NCBI GenBank assembly: GCA_051746985.1
Contig: JBNJFP010000001.1
Coordinates: 1-64,000 of the forward strand
Length of the DNA: 64,000 nt
Reading direction: 5' to 3'
Source of the DNA: Fodinibius sp051746985
GTDB taxonomy: Bacteria > Bacteroidota > Rhodothermia > Balneolales > Balneolaceae
Position 1 is the first letter of the stretch. Every line of letters begins with the position of its first letter. Under the pieces are notes generated by a model, which made no database searches, was not told the origin of the DNA, and saw only the letters and a list, made by a program, of their open reading frames with translations. The translations under genes and the position numbers were made by a program. Positions 18,230 to 26,592 of this stretch are shown here, in pieces.

Positions 18230-18311
18230 ACTGACCTCACTAATAGTTGTACTGTAATGATATTATTTGTCAATTTAACAGAAACACAATAACAAAAAAC
18301 ACTTAATCTAT

Positions 18312-18331
18312 GCTGTTAAAAGCTGTTAAAA
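18312..18331. repeat. tandem 10-bp direct repeat
   Basis: GCTGTTAAAA occurs twice head to tail in the 233-bp gap between the truncated-looking gene ending at 18262 and the methyltransferase gene. The surrounding sequence is AT-rich. It could be a regulator half-site or chance slippage. Confidence 0.5.
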
Positions 18332-18372
18332 TTTCAGTATAAAACGTATAGAATCTGTTTTATAGTTCCCAC

Positions 18373-18395
18373 TCAACCCAAAAATTTCGGGTTGA
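18373..18395. repeat. 7-bp inverted repeat with 9-nt loop
   Basis: TCAACCC at 18373-18379 pairs perfectly with GGGTTGA at 18389-18395. Neither strand has a following T-run, so it does not look like an intrinsic terminator. It lies downstream of the SpoU methyltransferase gene. Confidence 0.45.
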
Positions 18396-18494
18396 TACGT
18401 CGTTATATAAAATACATGAACACTTAAGTTTTGTATTTTTTTCTGAGTAGGTAGATAAAATAACTCTTAAAGTGTTATCATATTGTAACGCCTC

Positions 18495-19028
18495 TTACCC
18501 TTGCCAGTATTTTACTAAAAAGGCATACAGCGATACCCCTACGGTGACGGAAACATTGAGGGAATGTTTGTGTCCATATTGCGGAATTTCAACAAAGTCA
18601 TCAATGTGAGGCAGCAACTCTTCATCCATGCCGGTTACTTCATTACCAAAAACAAGGCAGATCTTTTTCTCATGGGGTATGGAATAATCCGGCAGCAGAA
18701 CACTATTGGTCGTCTGCTCCAGTCCGACAAGCAGGTATCCAGCACCTTTAAGCTCGTTAAGTTCTGTTTGGGGATCTTGAAGCTGCTGCCACTGCACATG
18801 CTTTTCGGCGCCAATAGCCGTCTTGGAAATTTCCGAACGGGGAGGAGTAGGGGTGTATCCAGATAGCAATAGGCTGTGTATCCCAAAAGCGTCGGCACTG
18901 CGAAAAGCAGCCCCCACATTGTGCATGCTGCGCACGTTATGGAGCAGTACTTTCATATCACCCAGACGACCCGGGGGTGAACGATCCAGATTTTGTTCGA
19001 GAATCTCCTTGGTACTTAACTTGGACAT
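18495..19028 (-). CDS. SpoU/TrmH-family RNA 2'-O-ribose methyltransferase
   Basis: A 177-residue SPOUT enzyme that methylates a ribose 2'-OH of tRNA or rRNA with S-adenosylmethionine. The three SpoU motifs are present: motif 1 LHNVRSMHNVGAAFRSADA, motif 2 LVFGNEVTGMDEE and motif 3 IPQYGHKHSLNVSVTVG, which together form the trefoil knot. The short length, with no N-terminal substrate-binding domain, is like minimal TrmH/TrmL proteins, so the target nucleotide cannot be assigned. It is a single gene, separated from the kinase fragment by about 300 bp that includes the sequence gap. Confidence 0.9.
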   Translation of the reverse strand: MSKLSTKEILEQNLDRSPPGRLGDMKVLLHNVRSMHNVGAAFRSADAFGIHSLLLSGYTPTPPRSEISKTAIGAEKHVQWQQLQDPQTELNELKGAGYLLVGLEQTTNSVLLPDYSIPHEKKICLVFGNEVTGMDEELLPHIDDFVEIPQYGHKHSLNVSVTVGVSLYAFLVKYWQG

Positions 19029-19229
19029 GTAGCAAAACGATTAAATTTGAAATTTCACCCAAGATATAAAATTTAAAACGTTCTTTTATATGATGGATTT
19101 AAGTTAATAGCATGGAGCCACAACTCTTTCAAAAGCTGCCTACAAAAGTGCAACTGCGAAGTAAAAGACACTTGATACTCCTCGTCATTGTATTCCTCTG
19201 AGTGACATTAGGGGCGGGGTTACTATTCT

Positions 19230-19329
19230 NNNNNNNNNNNNNNNNNNNNNNNNNNNNNNNNNNNNNNNNNNNNNNNNNNNNNNNNNNNNNNNNNNNNNNN
19301 NNNNNNNNNNNNNNNNNNNNNNNNNNNNN
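19230..19329. other. assembly gap of 100 N
   Basis: One hundred undetermined bases; the round number suggests a scaffold gap of unknown true size. It cuts the 3' end of the histidine kinase gene. The left flank (19029-19229) holds no recognisable coding sequence. Confidence 0.98.
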
Positions 19330-20423
19330 TCATCTGAGGAATCAAAATTGTAGTCTGCCTCTAACTGGGCACTTAAAGTGTTGATGAGACTCATGCCAAG
19401 CGAATCCTGCTTTTTGTTAAAATCATCAGGCAAACCTATGCCATTATCAGAAATCTTTAGGCTTATTTGATCATCATTTTTGGTCAATTCTATTGAAATT
19501 TCTCCTTCCTCTGCATTGGGGAAAGCGTATTTGATGGCATTGGTTACCACCTCGTTGGCGATTAATGAACACGGCAGGGTTTTCTTGATATCCAGATCCA
19601 CCTCGTCGTAATTTGCATGGAGAGTGATTTGGGTATCGGATTCCATAGATGAGATCAGGTTAGCTGCGAGACGTTCAATATTTTCTCCCAGCGAGACATT
19701 TGATAGATGATCGGATTCGTATAGCTGCTGGTGAATCCCCGCAATAGTTTTAATGCGATTGGCACTGGTTTGTAGTTTCTCGACAACTTCGGGATCGTCT
19801 TCCTGTAGCCACTGAAGCTGCAAGGTGCCCGCAACTACCGCCAGATTGTTTTTAACGCGATGATGGATTTCATCGAGCACCGTTTGATTTTCTTCCAGCG
19901 ACTGCTCCATCTCTTTTTTCTCGAGCTCCCTTTCGGTAACATTCTGATTCGTCCCCAGCGTCAGCAGTATATTGTCCTCATCATCGTAAAAATGAATGCC
20001 ATGCGACTCAACAAACTTAATCTCATCGTCGGGCATCTTAAGCCGATAAACGGCATAAAATCGTTCTTTACTTGTTTGCGATTCTTGATAGGCATCTACT
20101 ACACGCGCTCTGTCATCCGGATGAATACGCTTTTTATACAGCTCAAAATTCGGTTGGGTTAGCTGAGGATCATATCCCCAGATGCGTGATGTTTCGGCAG
20201 ACCAGGTAATGTTGTTTTCAGTGTGGTCATGCTCCCACAAACCGATATCGGCAATTTTCTCAGCAAACTCGAACCAAGTAATTAACTTGTTAAAATCTTT
20301 TCGGGCCCGTTTAAGACCCTCACTAATTTCATTTCGCTGCCCGTCAGAGAGGGGCGTTTCGGATTCAATATCTTCGATGTTTTGGGTAAGCTGTTCTGAT
20401 ATTCGATCTTGGATAGAACGCAT
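19330..20423 (-). CDS. PAS-containing HisKA_2 sensor histidine kinase (3' end lost in gap)
   Basis: The first 364 residues or so of a soluble sensor kinase. It has an N-terminal coiled-coil helix (1-60), one PAS/PAC domain (about 60-165; GLWEHDHTENNITWSAETSRIWGY), then the HisKA_2 dimerisation helix with its phosphorylated histidine in DEIHHRVKNNLAVV. The HATPase domain follows (LIANEVVTNAIKYAFP, SDNGIGLPDD, LGMSLINTLSAQL). There is no membrane segment. Reading stops at NFDSSD; only the last 10-20 residues of the ATPase domain should be missing. The 14-residue reading on the far side of the gap does not resemble a kinase C-terminus and is excluded. No response regulator is adjacent. Confidence 0.88.
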
Positions 20424-20736
20424 TGTTCTGATAGTACCTAAAGCTTTATTTATTGATGGTTAAATTCTTTAAAGAATCAGTCAGACGTCCGGCGATTTTT
20501 TTATCGTCAGCCTATCGGCTTCGCCGTGGTTTGTATTTATATTCAGTGATGGTAAGAGCCTTAACGTAAGGTGCACTTAAAAACACCTCGAGTGCGGGCA
20601 TCAGAAATCATTCGGAACGTTTCGCGGACTGGATATTGGTGTTTTTTATTACCGTCTGATATTACTTCTTAATTACCGGCTACCGGGCTGGGATTTATCA
20701 CCATAAACCAATAGCACACCAATACGCGTAATAGAC
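20424..20736. other. 313-bp intergenic region
   Basis: This separates the 5' end of the histidine kinase gene from the 3' end of the yqaE-like gene, both on the minus strand. I find no open frame, clear terminator or repeat. It should hold the kinase promoter, which I cannot point to. Confidence 0.5.
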
Positions 20737-20895
20737 TTACTTTCTGGCAATTATCCAAACCGCATGTACAATACCGGGGATGTACCCGAGAATCGTTAGC
20801 AGAATGTTAATCCAAAAAGATCCCTTTATCCCAACTTCTAAAAATACGCCAAGGGGCGGAAGTATGACGGCAAAAATAATTTTTAACAGGTCCAT
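20737..20895 (-). CDS. YqaE/Pmp3 family small membrane protein
   Basis: A 52-residue protein (begins MDLLKIIFAV, ends WIIARK) with two membrane helices. The family pattern is clear: ILPPLGVFLEVG in the first helix, then GIKGSFWINILLTILGYIPGI spanning the turn and second helix, ending HAVWI. Pmp3/YqaE proteolipids are induced by salt, cold or other membrane stress in many organisms and affect membrane potential. A sequence resembling a TATAAT box lies about 20-25 bp upstream of the ATG on the minus strand. The small size makes it easy to miss. Confidence 0.85.
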   Translation of the reverse strand: MDLLKIIFAVILPPLGVFLEVGIKGSFWINILLTILGYIPGIVHAVWIIARK

Positions 20896-21417
20896 TTCTT
20901 TTGTTTTAGTACCGATTATACTGTTCCAATGATCGTTTACTGCTGACAGTTTTTAAATATAATTAAAATATCAGGATGGAGCAGCATTTACCGTTAGCAG
21001 GGCGGATAAAATTCCGGACCGAATCATGTTTTGGGCGTTTTATGTTAGGGGTACCCATGTTGGCATACCCTAAAACAGATACCTCTACAAAACAGCAATA
21101 ATCTTGAGTTGTGAGAAGATTGCACCCATGAACAACATATTTAAATACCGCTCGTGGCGGCATCCTGCCTTAGAGATAAAAGTGCCCAGAAGCATAACCC
21201 CTTCACAACTTGTGTACTCCTCTTCGAAGAACAAGACCTATCAGGTTTTAAGACTATAGCCGAGTTCGGGAAACGGAATTTTTGGTTTTTGTGATTATGG
21301 ATGGAAGTTAGATGTTGGAGGCTGGAAGGTGAGTTAAAGGTGAATTGAAAGATGCTCTTTTGCAAAAAACAGACAAAAGCCCGTCGTATGAAAATAAGGT
21401 AGCTTTAAGGATTAATT
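20896..21417. other. intergenic region of about 520 bp without a convincing gene
   Basis: Open frames of 66 and 74 codons exist on the minus strand (20963-21163, 21141-21365), but they overlap and have unnatural composition with no recognisable motif, so I do not call them. A purine-rich stretch at 21297-21348 (rich in AGATG, TTGGAGG and GGAAGG) looks like degenerate intergenic repeat DNA. The right edge carries the promoter-like TATATTTG before greA. Confidence 0.4.
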
Positions 21418-21425
21418 TATATTTG
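21418..21425 (+). promoter_or_regulatory. TAnnTTTG -7 element upstream of greA
   Basis: TATATTTG is an exact match to the Bacteroidota -7 consensus. No clear TTTG is found at the expected -33 distance. The transcript would start near 21432 and give a leader of about 120 nt before the GTG start of greA at 21551. Confidence 0.4.
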
Positions 21426-21550
21426 GAAACAGAGCTCAAATCATGGTATTTTAAGGCGCTCTAAAGCGATGCATGTCAGCTATCACAGCTGGCATTTATT
21501 ATTTGTATCGTCTGCACAAAAAGGATTTAAATCAAAGAAAAAAAAGCACC

Positions 21551-22021
21551 GTGGAAAAGAATTATCTGTCACGAGAAGGTTTTGAAAAGCTGGAAGAGGA
21601 ATTGCAAGATCTTAAAACACGAGGACGCAAAGAAATAGCTGAGGATATTGCCGAAGCGCGGGCCAAAGGCGACTTGAGTGAGAATGCCGAGTATGATGCG
21701 GCAAAAGAGGCCCAGGGCATGCTCGAAAAGCGTATTGCAGAGCTTGAAAATGCGCTGGCTAATGCCCGTATCCTTGATGAAGAAGACATTAAAACCAACA
21801 AGGCGTATCTGCTTTCTACGGTAACTATTTATAATCACACGGTAGAAAAGGAGGTGAAATATACGCTTGTGTCTAAAGACGAGGCGAACTTTAAGAAGAA
21901 AAAGATATCAGTAGATTCTCCCATCGGTAAAGCCGTCCTTGGTACCGAAGTTGGAGAAGTTGTTGAGGTAGATGTTCCTGCCGGAAAACTAAAATTGGAA
22001 ATCAAAAATATTGAGCGATAG
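21551..22021 (+). CDS. greA: transcription elongation factor GreA
   Basis: A 156-residue factor that enters the RNA polymerase secondary channel and stimulates cleavage of backtracked RNA. The start chosen is GTG at 21551 (reading M-EKNYLSREGFEKLEEEL), which gives the family length. Starting 78 bp earlier would prepend 26 residues foreign to GreA. The coiled coil carries the acidic tip between its two helices (ARAKGDLSENAEYDAAKEAQ). The C-terminal FKBP-like domain includes SPIGKAVLGTEVGEVVEVDVPAG. ugd begins 4 bp after the stop, so the two are likely co-transcribed. Confidence 0.95.
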   Translation: MEKNYLSREGFEKLEEELQDLKTRGRKEIAEDIAEARAKGDLSENAEYDAAKEAQGMLEKRIAELENALANARILDEEDIKTNKAYLLSTVTIYNHTVEKEVKYTLVSKDEANFKKKKISVDSPIGKAVLGTEVGEVVEVDVPAGKLKLEIKNIER

Positions 22022-22025
22022 TTAA

Positions 22026-23381
22026 ATGAATATAGCAGTCATTGGAACGGGATATGTAGGGCTGGTCAGCGGGACCTGTTTTGCCGATTCCGGAAACAAC
22101 GTAACATGTGTAGATATTGATGAAGATAAAGTTAATCGGCTGAAAGATGGTGAGATTCCTATTTATGAGCCCGGGTTGGAAACTATTTTTGCGCGAAGTC
22201 AGCGCGAGGGTCGTCTTACCTTCACTACTGATATCACCGAGGCTGTTCCCGAAGCCGATATTGTATTTTTATGTTTACCAACGCCTCCCGGCGGCGACGG
22301 ACAGGCCGATCTTTCTGCTGTAATGCAGGTCGCTTCTGAACTGGGTCCCATTATCGACGATTATACGGTTGTTGTTAATAAATCGACCGTTCCTGTTACT
22401 ACCGGCGACCGCGTGGAGGAAATTATCGGCGATCAGTTAGATAGTGATCTTTTCGATGTGGTATCAAATCCGGAGTTCCTGCGCGAAGGGGCTGCTGTGG
22501 AAGACTTTAAGTATCCCGAACGGGTAGTGATTGGTACCGACAGTGATCGTGCAGCCGAAATTATGACTACGCTCTACGAACCGTTTGTCCGTTCCGGCAA
22601 TCCTATTATTGTTATGGATCGACGCAGTGCCGAGCTTACCAAGTATGCGGCCAACGCTATGCTGGCGACCAAGATCACATTTATGAACGAAATTGCTAAC
22701 ATTTGCGAGAAGGTGGGCGCCAACGTGGATAACATCCGCCGCGGTATCGGTACCGACTCCCGCATTGGCAAGCGCTTTTTGTTTGCCGGCATTGGATACG
22801 GGGGTAGCTGTTTCCCTAAAGATGTTCAGGCTATCCATTATACGGCCGCGCAGAACGGCTACGATTTTAAGATTGTCGATTCGGTGATGAAGGTCAATAA
22901 CGACCAGAAGATCTCTATCGTCAAAAAGATGGAAGAGTATTACGATACGGACGACTTCAGTGGTATGACTTTTGGAATCTGGGGACTCAGCTTTAAGCCC
23001 GAGACCGACGACATCCGAGAAGCCCCGGCCCTATATATCGCCGAGGAACTGGTAAAGCGAGGGGCCAAACTACTGGCGTATGATCCGGAAGCAATCGGTA
23101 CTTTTAAACAAGCTACTACGCAAGCTGTCCTCGACAATACGACCTTTGTACATGACCAAAACGAGGCGCTTGATGGTGTGGATTCCCTGGTTATTTGCAC
23201 GGAATGGAATGAGTTCCGACGTCCCACGGTCGATAATTTTGCCGAAGAAATGAAAAAGCCGGTTATCTTTGACGGACGTAATCTCTATGATCTCAAACGT
23301 GCCGAAAAAGCAGGCATTACCTATATTAGTGTGGGGAGACCTGCTGTGGGCGTGGAGAAAAACATAGCGGTTGAGGGATAA
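22026..23381 (+). CDS. ugd: UDP-glucose 6-dehydrogenase
   Basis: A 451-residue NAD-dependent enzyme oxidising UDP-glucose twice to UDP-glucuronate. The N-terminal Rossmann motif is GTGYVGLVSGTCFA. The catalytic cysteine is C262 in GYGGSCFPKD, with the supporting NPEFLREG, KYAANAMLA and GLSFKPETDDIREAPA motifs. The third domain is present, and length is typical. The next step of the pathway, UDP-glucuronate decarboxylase, is encoded at 23943-24911; only the four-helix-bundle cassette lies between them. Product use: UDP-GlcA or UDP-xylose for envelope polysaccharide. Confidence 0.97.
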   Translation: MNIAVIGTGYVGLVSGTCFADSGNNVTCVDIDEDKVNRLKDGEIPIYEPGLETIFARSQREGRLTFTTDITEAVPEADIVFLCLPTPPGGDGQADLSAVMQVASELGPIIDDYTVVVNKSTVPVTTGDRVEEIIGDQLDSDLFDVVSNPEFLREGAAVEDFKYPERVVIGTDSDRAAEIMTTLYEPFVRSGNPIIVMDRRSAELTKYAANAMLATKITFMNEIANICEKVGANVDNIRRGIGTDSRIGKRFLFAGIGYGGSCFPKDVQAIHYTAAQNGYDFKIVDSVMKVNNDQKISIVKKMEEYYDTDDFSGMTFGIWGLSFKPETDDIREAPALYIAEELVKRGAKLLAYDPEAIGTFKQATTQAVLDNTTFVHDQNEALDGVDSLVICTEWNEFRRPTVDNFAEEMKKPVIFDGRNLYDLKRAEKAGITYISVGRPAVGVEKNIAVEG

Positions 23382-23383
23382 CG

Positions 23384-23405
23384 GACGACCAATGACTGTT
23401 GACCA
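23384..23405. repeat. left inverted repeat of the four-helix-bundle cassette
   Basis: It carries the ordered blocks GACGACC (23384-23390), AATGAC (23391-23396) and GTTGACCA (23398-23405). The same three blocks occur in the same order, as reverse complement, at 23885-23913. It begins 3 bp after the ugd stop. Further degenerate GAC/CGACC-rich sequence continues to about 23440. Confidence 0.65.
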
Positions 23406-23471
23406 CTGACGACTGATAGCCTTCAATGGACTACCGACCAATAAAGTTAGTAGTCAAAAAAATAGAATCCT

Positions 23472-23879
23472 ATGGCGTTTAAATTTGAGAAGTTAGAAAT
23501 TTGGCAACAGTCATTGGACTATGTTGATGCGGCTTACGATATAGCTGACTTACTTCCATCTAAAGAGCGATATAATCTCTCTGATCAACTAAGAAGATCT
23601 GCAACATCAGTATCTTTAAACATCGCTGAAGGTTCTACAGGTCAGACTGATAAACAACAAAACCGATTTTTGGGTATTGCTTTGCGATCCTTAATTGAAT
23701 CGGTAGCTTGCCTTCATTTGATCTCTAAAAGAAACTACTTGTATTCAGGTGACGAACAAGAAAGTCTAAAAAGCTTGTATAGTGAGGCTAATCATCTTGC
23801 TGCAAGGATTCAGGCAATGAGAAATTCATTAACTGATCGCACCAACGAACCTAAGGTTGATTATTTAGTTGATGAATAG
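23472..23879 (+). CDS. four-helix-bundle protein (S23/IVP-like)
   Basis: A 135-residue, all-helical protein of the family first seen encoded in 23S rRNA intervening sequences and structurally akin to bAvd. Hallmarks are FKFEKLEIWQQSLDYVDAAYDIADLLPSKERYNLSDQLRRSATSVSLNIAEGSTG in the first two helices (motifs WQQSLDY, LRRSATSV and NIAEGS are diagnostic). Its biochemical role is unknown. It is inserted between two consecutive sugar-nucleotide genes and framed by imperfect inverted repeats. No reverse transcriptase or template repeat of a diversity-generating retroelement is nearby. Confidence 0.9.
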   Translation: MAFKFEKLEIWQQSLDYVDAAYDIADLLPSKERYNLSDQLRRSATSVSLNIAEGSTGQTDKQQNRFLGIALRSLIESVACLHLISKRNYLYSGDEQESLKSLYSEANHLAARIQAMRNSLTDRTNEPKVDYLVDE

Positions 23880-23884
23880 TTAAA

Positions 23885-23913
23885 TGGTCAACCATTGTCA
23901 TTAGTCGGTCGTC
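23885..23913. repeat. right inverted repeat of the four-helix-bundle cassette
   Basis: Reverse-complement counterpart of the left repeat. GTTGACCA is at 23892-23885, AATGAC at 23902-23897 and GACGACC at 23913-23907, with slightly longer spacers than on the left. It begins 6 bp after the four-helix-bundle stop codon and ends 29 bp before the uxs start. Confidence 0.65.
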
Positions 23914-23942
23914 AAAATGTCAATAATTAACAAAATTATATT

Positions 23943-24911
23943 TTGAGCACTAACTCAAAGCGCGTCCTCATTACCGGTGGTGCAGGGTTCCTTGGCTCTC
24001 ACCTCTGCGACAGATACCTCCAAAAAGGGTACGAAGTTATCTGCATGGATAACCTGCTTACCGGCAGTGCCGATAATATTTCGCACCTGATGGGCAATGA
24101 GGCTTTCAAGTTCGTCAAGCATGATGTAACGAACTTTATTCATGTTAAGGGGGAGCTTGATCTTATTCTTCATTTCGCTTCTCCGGCCTCACCGGTTGAT
24201 TACCTCGAAATGCCCATCCAAACGCTCAAAGTGGGCTCATTAGGTACGCATAAGGCATTGGGGCTTGCCAAAGAAAAGGGGGCTCGGTTTCTGTTGGCTT
24301 CCACCAGTGAGGTTTATGGCGATCCGCTCACTCATCCCCAAAAAGAAAGTTATTGGGGCAATGTAAATCCCATTGGACACCGTGGAGTCTATGACGAGGC
24401 TAAGCGTTTTGCCGAGGCGATGACTATGGCCTACCATCGTTTTCACGGCATCGATACCCATATCGTGCGTATTTTTAATACCTATGGATCGCGTATGCGG
24501 CTGCACGACGGACGTGCACTTCCTACATTCATGCGTCAGGCGCTTAAAGGCGAACCGCTGACGGTTTATGGGGATGGATCTCAGACGCGCTCTTTTATGT
24601 ATGTAGATGATCTCGTAGAGGGGGTATGGAGGCTTTCTCAATCGGATTACGTAGAGCCGGTAAATATCGGGAATCCCGAAGAGATTACCATACTCGAATT
24701 CGCCAAAGAGATTATAGAGTTAACGAACTCTGACAGCGAAATTATTTTTGAAGAATTGCCTAAAGACGATCCACAAATTCGTCAGCCGGATATTGCAAAA
24801 GCCAAAGAAGTGCTCGACTGGGAACCGACTTTTGATAGAAAGGAGGGCCTCTTGAAAGCACTTGAATATTTTAAGGCTAAAGTTTTAGGAAGTAAAAACT
24901 TACAGAAATGA
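23943..24911 (+). CDS. UDP-glucuronate decarboxylase (UDP-xylose synthase), SDR family
   Basis: A 322-residue extended SDR enzyme. The NAD-binding motif is TGGAGFLGSHLCDRYL. The catalytic pair is in YDEAKRFAEAM (YxxxK), with the upstream Ser/Thr in ASTSEVYGDP. The segment RIFNTYGSRMRLHDGRALPTFMRQAL is typical of UXS. It would convert UDP-glucuronate from Ugd to UDP-xylose. The start codon is TTG at 23943. It overlaps the NUDIX gene by 4 bp (ATGA). A UDP-4-keto-pentose intermediate or epimerase activity cannot be excluded, but the ugd neighbour supports the decarboxylase call. Confidence 0.87.
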   Translation: MSTNSKRVLITGGAGFLGSHLCDRYLQKGYEVICMDNLLTGSADNISHLMGNEAFKFVKHDVTNFIHVKGELDLILHFASPASPVDYLEMPIQTLKVGSLGTHKALGLAKEKGARFLLASTSEVYGDPLTHPQKESYWGNVNPIGHRGVYDEAKRFAEAMTMAYHRFHGIDTHIVRIFNTYGSRMRLHDGRALPTFMRQALKGEPLTVYGDGSQTRSFMYVDDLVEGVWRLSQSDYVEPVNIGNPEEITILEFAKEIIELTNSDSEIIFEELPKDDPQIRQPDIAKAKEVLDWEPTFDRKEGLLKALEYFKAKVLGSKNLQK

Positions 24912-25357
24912 AACGGCTCGTTGATGTGTACCCGTACCGAGAAGGATTGGGTGCAGTTTCTTTTTTGATTTTCAAGCGAGCGGCGGATGTGCGATATGGC
25001 GGGCAGTGGCGGATGATAGGAGGGAAGGTTTTAAGGAACGAATCCCACCCCAAGGCTGCCTTGCGAGAGTTGGAAGAGGAGTCGGGCCTGCAGCCCGATC
25101 TGTTTTGGAGCCTTCCATCGCTCAATCAGTTTTACGATCACAGTACGGATCATATTTTTCAGATTCCCGCCTTTGGGGCACTGATAACGAACGATCCTGC
25201 CATCAGGCTTAACCATGAGCATGTGGATTGGAAATGGATTTCTAAGGACGAGATAGATAGCTATATTCTATGGCCGGAACAGCGACGGCTGATGAAACTG
25301 TTAGCTGATATAGTAATCAACAATCAAATTATTGACGAGTGGATAATCGATTTTTAA
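24908..25357 (+). CDS. NUDIX hydrolase
   Basis: A 149-residue pyrophosphohydrolase. The Nudix box is complete (GKVLRNE, seven residues, then RELEEESGL), giving the metal-binding REUxEE helix. Substrates of the family are nucleoside diphosphates linked to another moiety. Its 4-bp overlap with the UDP-sugar enzyme suggests, but does not prove, a nucleotide-sugar or dinucleotide substrate. Near the C-terminus it overlaps a possible GTG start of the next gene, but that gene more likely begins at an ATG just past this stop. Confidence 0.88.
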   Translation: MKRLVDVYPYREGLGAVSFLIFKRAADVRYGGQWRMIGGKVLRNESHPKAALRELEEESGLQPDLFWSLPSLNQFYDHSTDHIFQIPAFGALITNDPAIRLNHEHVDWKWISKDEIDSYILWPEQRRLMKLLADIVINNQIIDEWIIDF

Positions 25358-25362
25358 AACGG

Positions 25363-26586
25363 ATGATGCGCGCTTCATTTTTTATGCTAACGGTTTTGGT
25401 TTTGGGGATGCTCTTGCCCTCACAATCTGTAGCCCAGGATGAGGGTGCATCGTATGAGCTGCTGCCTGCACCAGACTTATGGTACAATAGCGTAGATGGC
25501 GTGCGGGTTGGGGTACGTGTTCGTGGTCAGCAGTCAGGAACTTTTGGTGACGGTGCCCACCGCCTTAATGCAGGGGTTTGGCTGGGGACCAATATTCCGA
25601 CCCATCCCGTATCGTATTATTTGCGATATACCGAACCTATACCCGCTATATCTGATTTCGGCAATGAAGGCAATATCTCCCTGGAATCATCTTATCGTAC
25701 GGGCTTTCAGTCTCACGGATTGACCTTCAACAAGCGCTGGCAGACCGGTTTTGACGAAAAAAACTATAAAGAACTTTCGGTGGGATTCAGAGGCGAAAAC
25801 CGTTTTAATACGGACTATCTGCTATATCGACAACTTTGGCAGACGCAATGGCTTTATATGGCCAATGCGTCTTTTGATTATACCAACAAAAACAGTCTCG
25901 GCAGAATGGCGGCCACCCTCTCCTTAGATAGCAATATCGGGGGACAGGCCGATTCCTTTCTGCGTAGCGAAATCATAATACGGCAACAGGCCATTCTCTC
26001 GGAATATTTTTCGATTTATGGCCGCCTTTACAGTGGCTTTGCTACCGAAGGCACGACCCCCGAATACTTGTTTTCGCGGAGCTTTAATTCGCCCCGAAAC
26101 TGGATGGGTAGCGGTTTTACCCGTGCTCGAGGTACTATCCCGCCCAGCTGGATGAGTTTGGGTAATATCCAAATAACGGGCGGACCCAATTTGCGCGGCT
26201 ACCTCTCGGAGGATATTGAGGACTTAAACAATGGTGCGGCTCCGCTGTACACCTCCATATCAGCTCTCAACCTGGAGTTGAATTATCCAAATCCGCTTGA
26301 TAATGCTATTGACGATATCCCTGTTATCGGTGGCCTTGTGGATTTGCGCTCATATTTCTTTTTCGACTCCGGAACTTCCCTGGGTCTCACTCGTTTAGAA
26401 GAATCCCGAACATTGTCTGATGCGGGACTCGGATTTCTGTTTTCTATCGACATTCCTGATTATCTTGGTAAATCACGGGGGTTGGTACTTCGATATGATA
26501 TGCCTCTTTGGCTTTCTCATCCCGGTGACGACAACGCCTTTACGTTTCGTCAGGTTTTTGGTATAGGAGCAACAATTTCACTATAA
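25363..26586 (+). CDS. Omp85/bacterial surface antigen-type outer-membrane beta-barrel
   Basis: A 407-residue exported protein. The start is ATG 25363, which places the signal peptide (MMRASFF to SQSVAQ) at the N-terminus; a GTG 24 bp upstream is less likely. The mature part is amphipathic strands throughout with no POTRA domains. The conserved loop-6 motif appears as GPNLRGY, followed by FFFDSGTS and the C-terminal strands (LGFLFSIDI, LVLRYDMPLW, FRQVFGIGATISL) ending in a hydrophobic residue. This is the C-terminal barrel of the Omp85/FhaC type. The following lipoprotein gene starts 6 bp later, suggesting a barrel-lipoprotein pair. Confidence 0.75.
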   Translation: MMRASFFMLTVLVLGMLLPSQSVAQDEGASYELLPAPDLWYNSVDGVRVGVRVRGQQSGTFGDGAHRLNAGVWLGTNIPTHPVSYYLRYTEPIPAISDFGNEGNISLESSYRTGFQSHGLTFNKRWQTGFDEKNYKELSVGFRGENRFNTDYLLYRQLWQTQWLYMANASFDYTNKNSLGRMAATLSLDSNIGGQADSFLRSEIIIRQQAILSEYFSIYGRLYSGFATEGTTPEYLFSRSFNSPRNWMGSGFTRARGTIPPSWMSLGNIQITGGPNLRGYLSEDIEDLNNGAAPLYTSISALNLELNYPNPLDNAIDDIPVIGGLVDLRSYFFFDSGTSLGLTRLEESRTLSDAGLGFLFSIDIPDYLGKSRGLVLRYDMPLWLSHPGDDNAFTFRQVFGIGATISL

Positions 26587-26592
26587 CGACTT

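Noticed and set aside
19185..19229. 14-residue kinase C-terminus read through the N-gap
   Set aside because: It exists only because Ns are read as open. The peptide does not resemble the end of a histidine kinase ATPase domain.
20963..21365. two overlapping minus-strand open frames of 66 and 74 codons before greA
   Set aside because: Short, mutually overlapping, with erratic composition and no domain. Kept only as part of the intergenic description.
23472..23879. diversity-generating retroelement, because the four-helix protein resembles bAvd
   Set aside because: No reverse transcriptase, template repeat or variable repeat is present in the neighbourhood.
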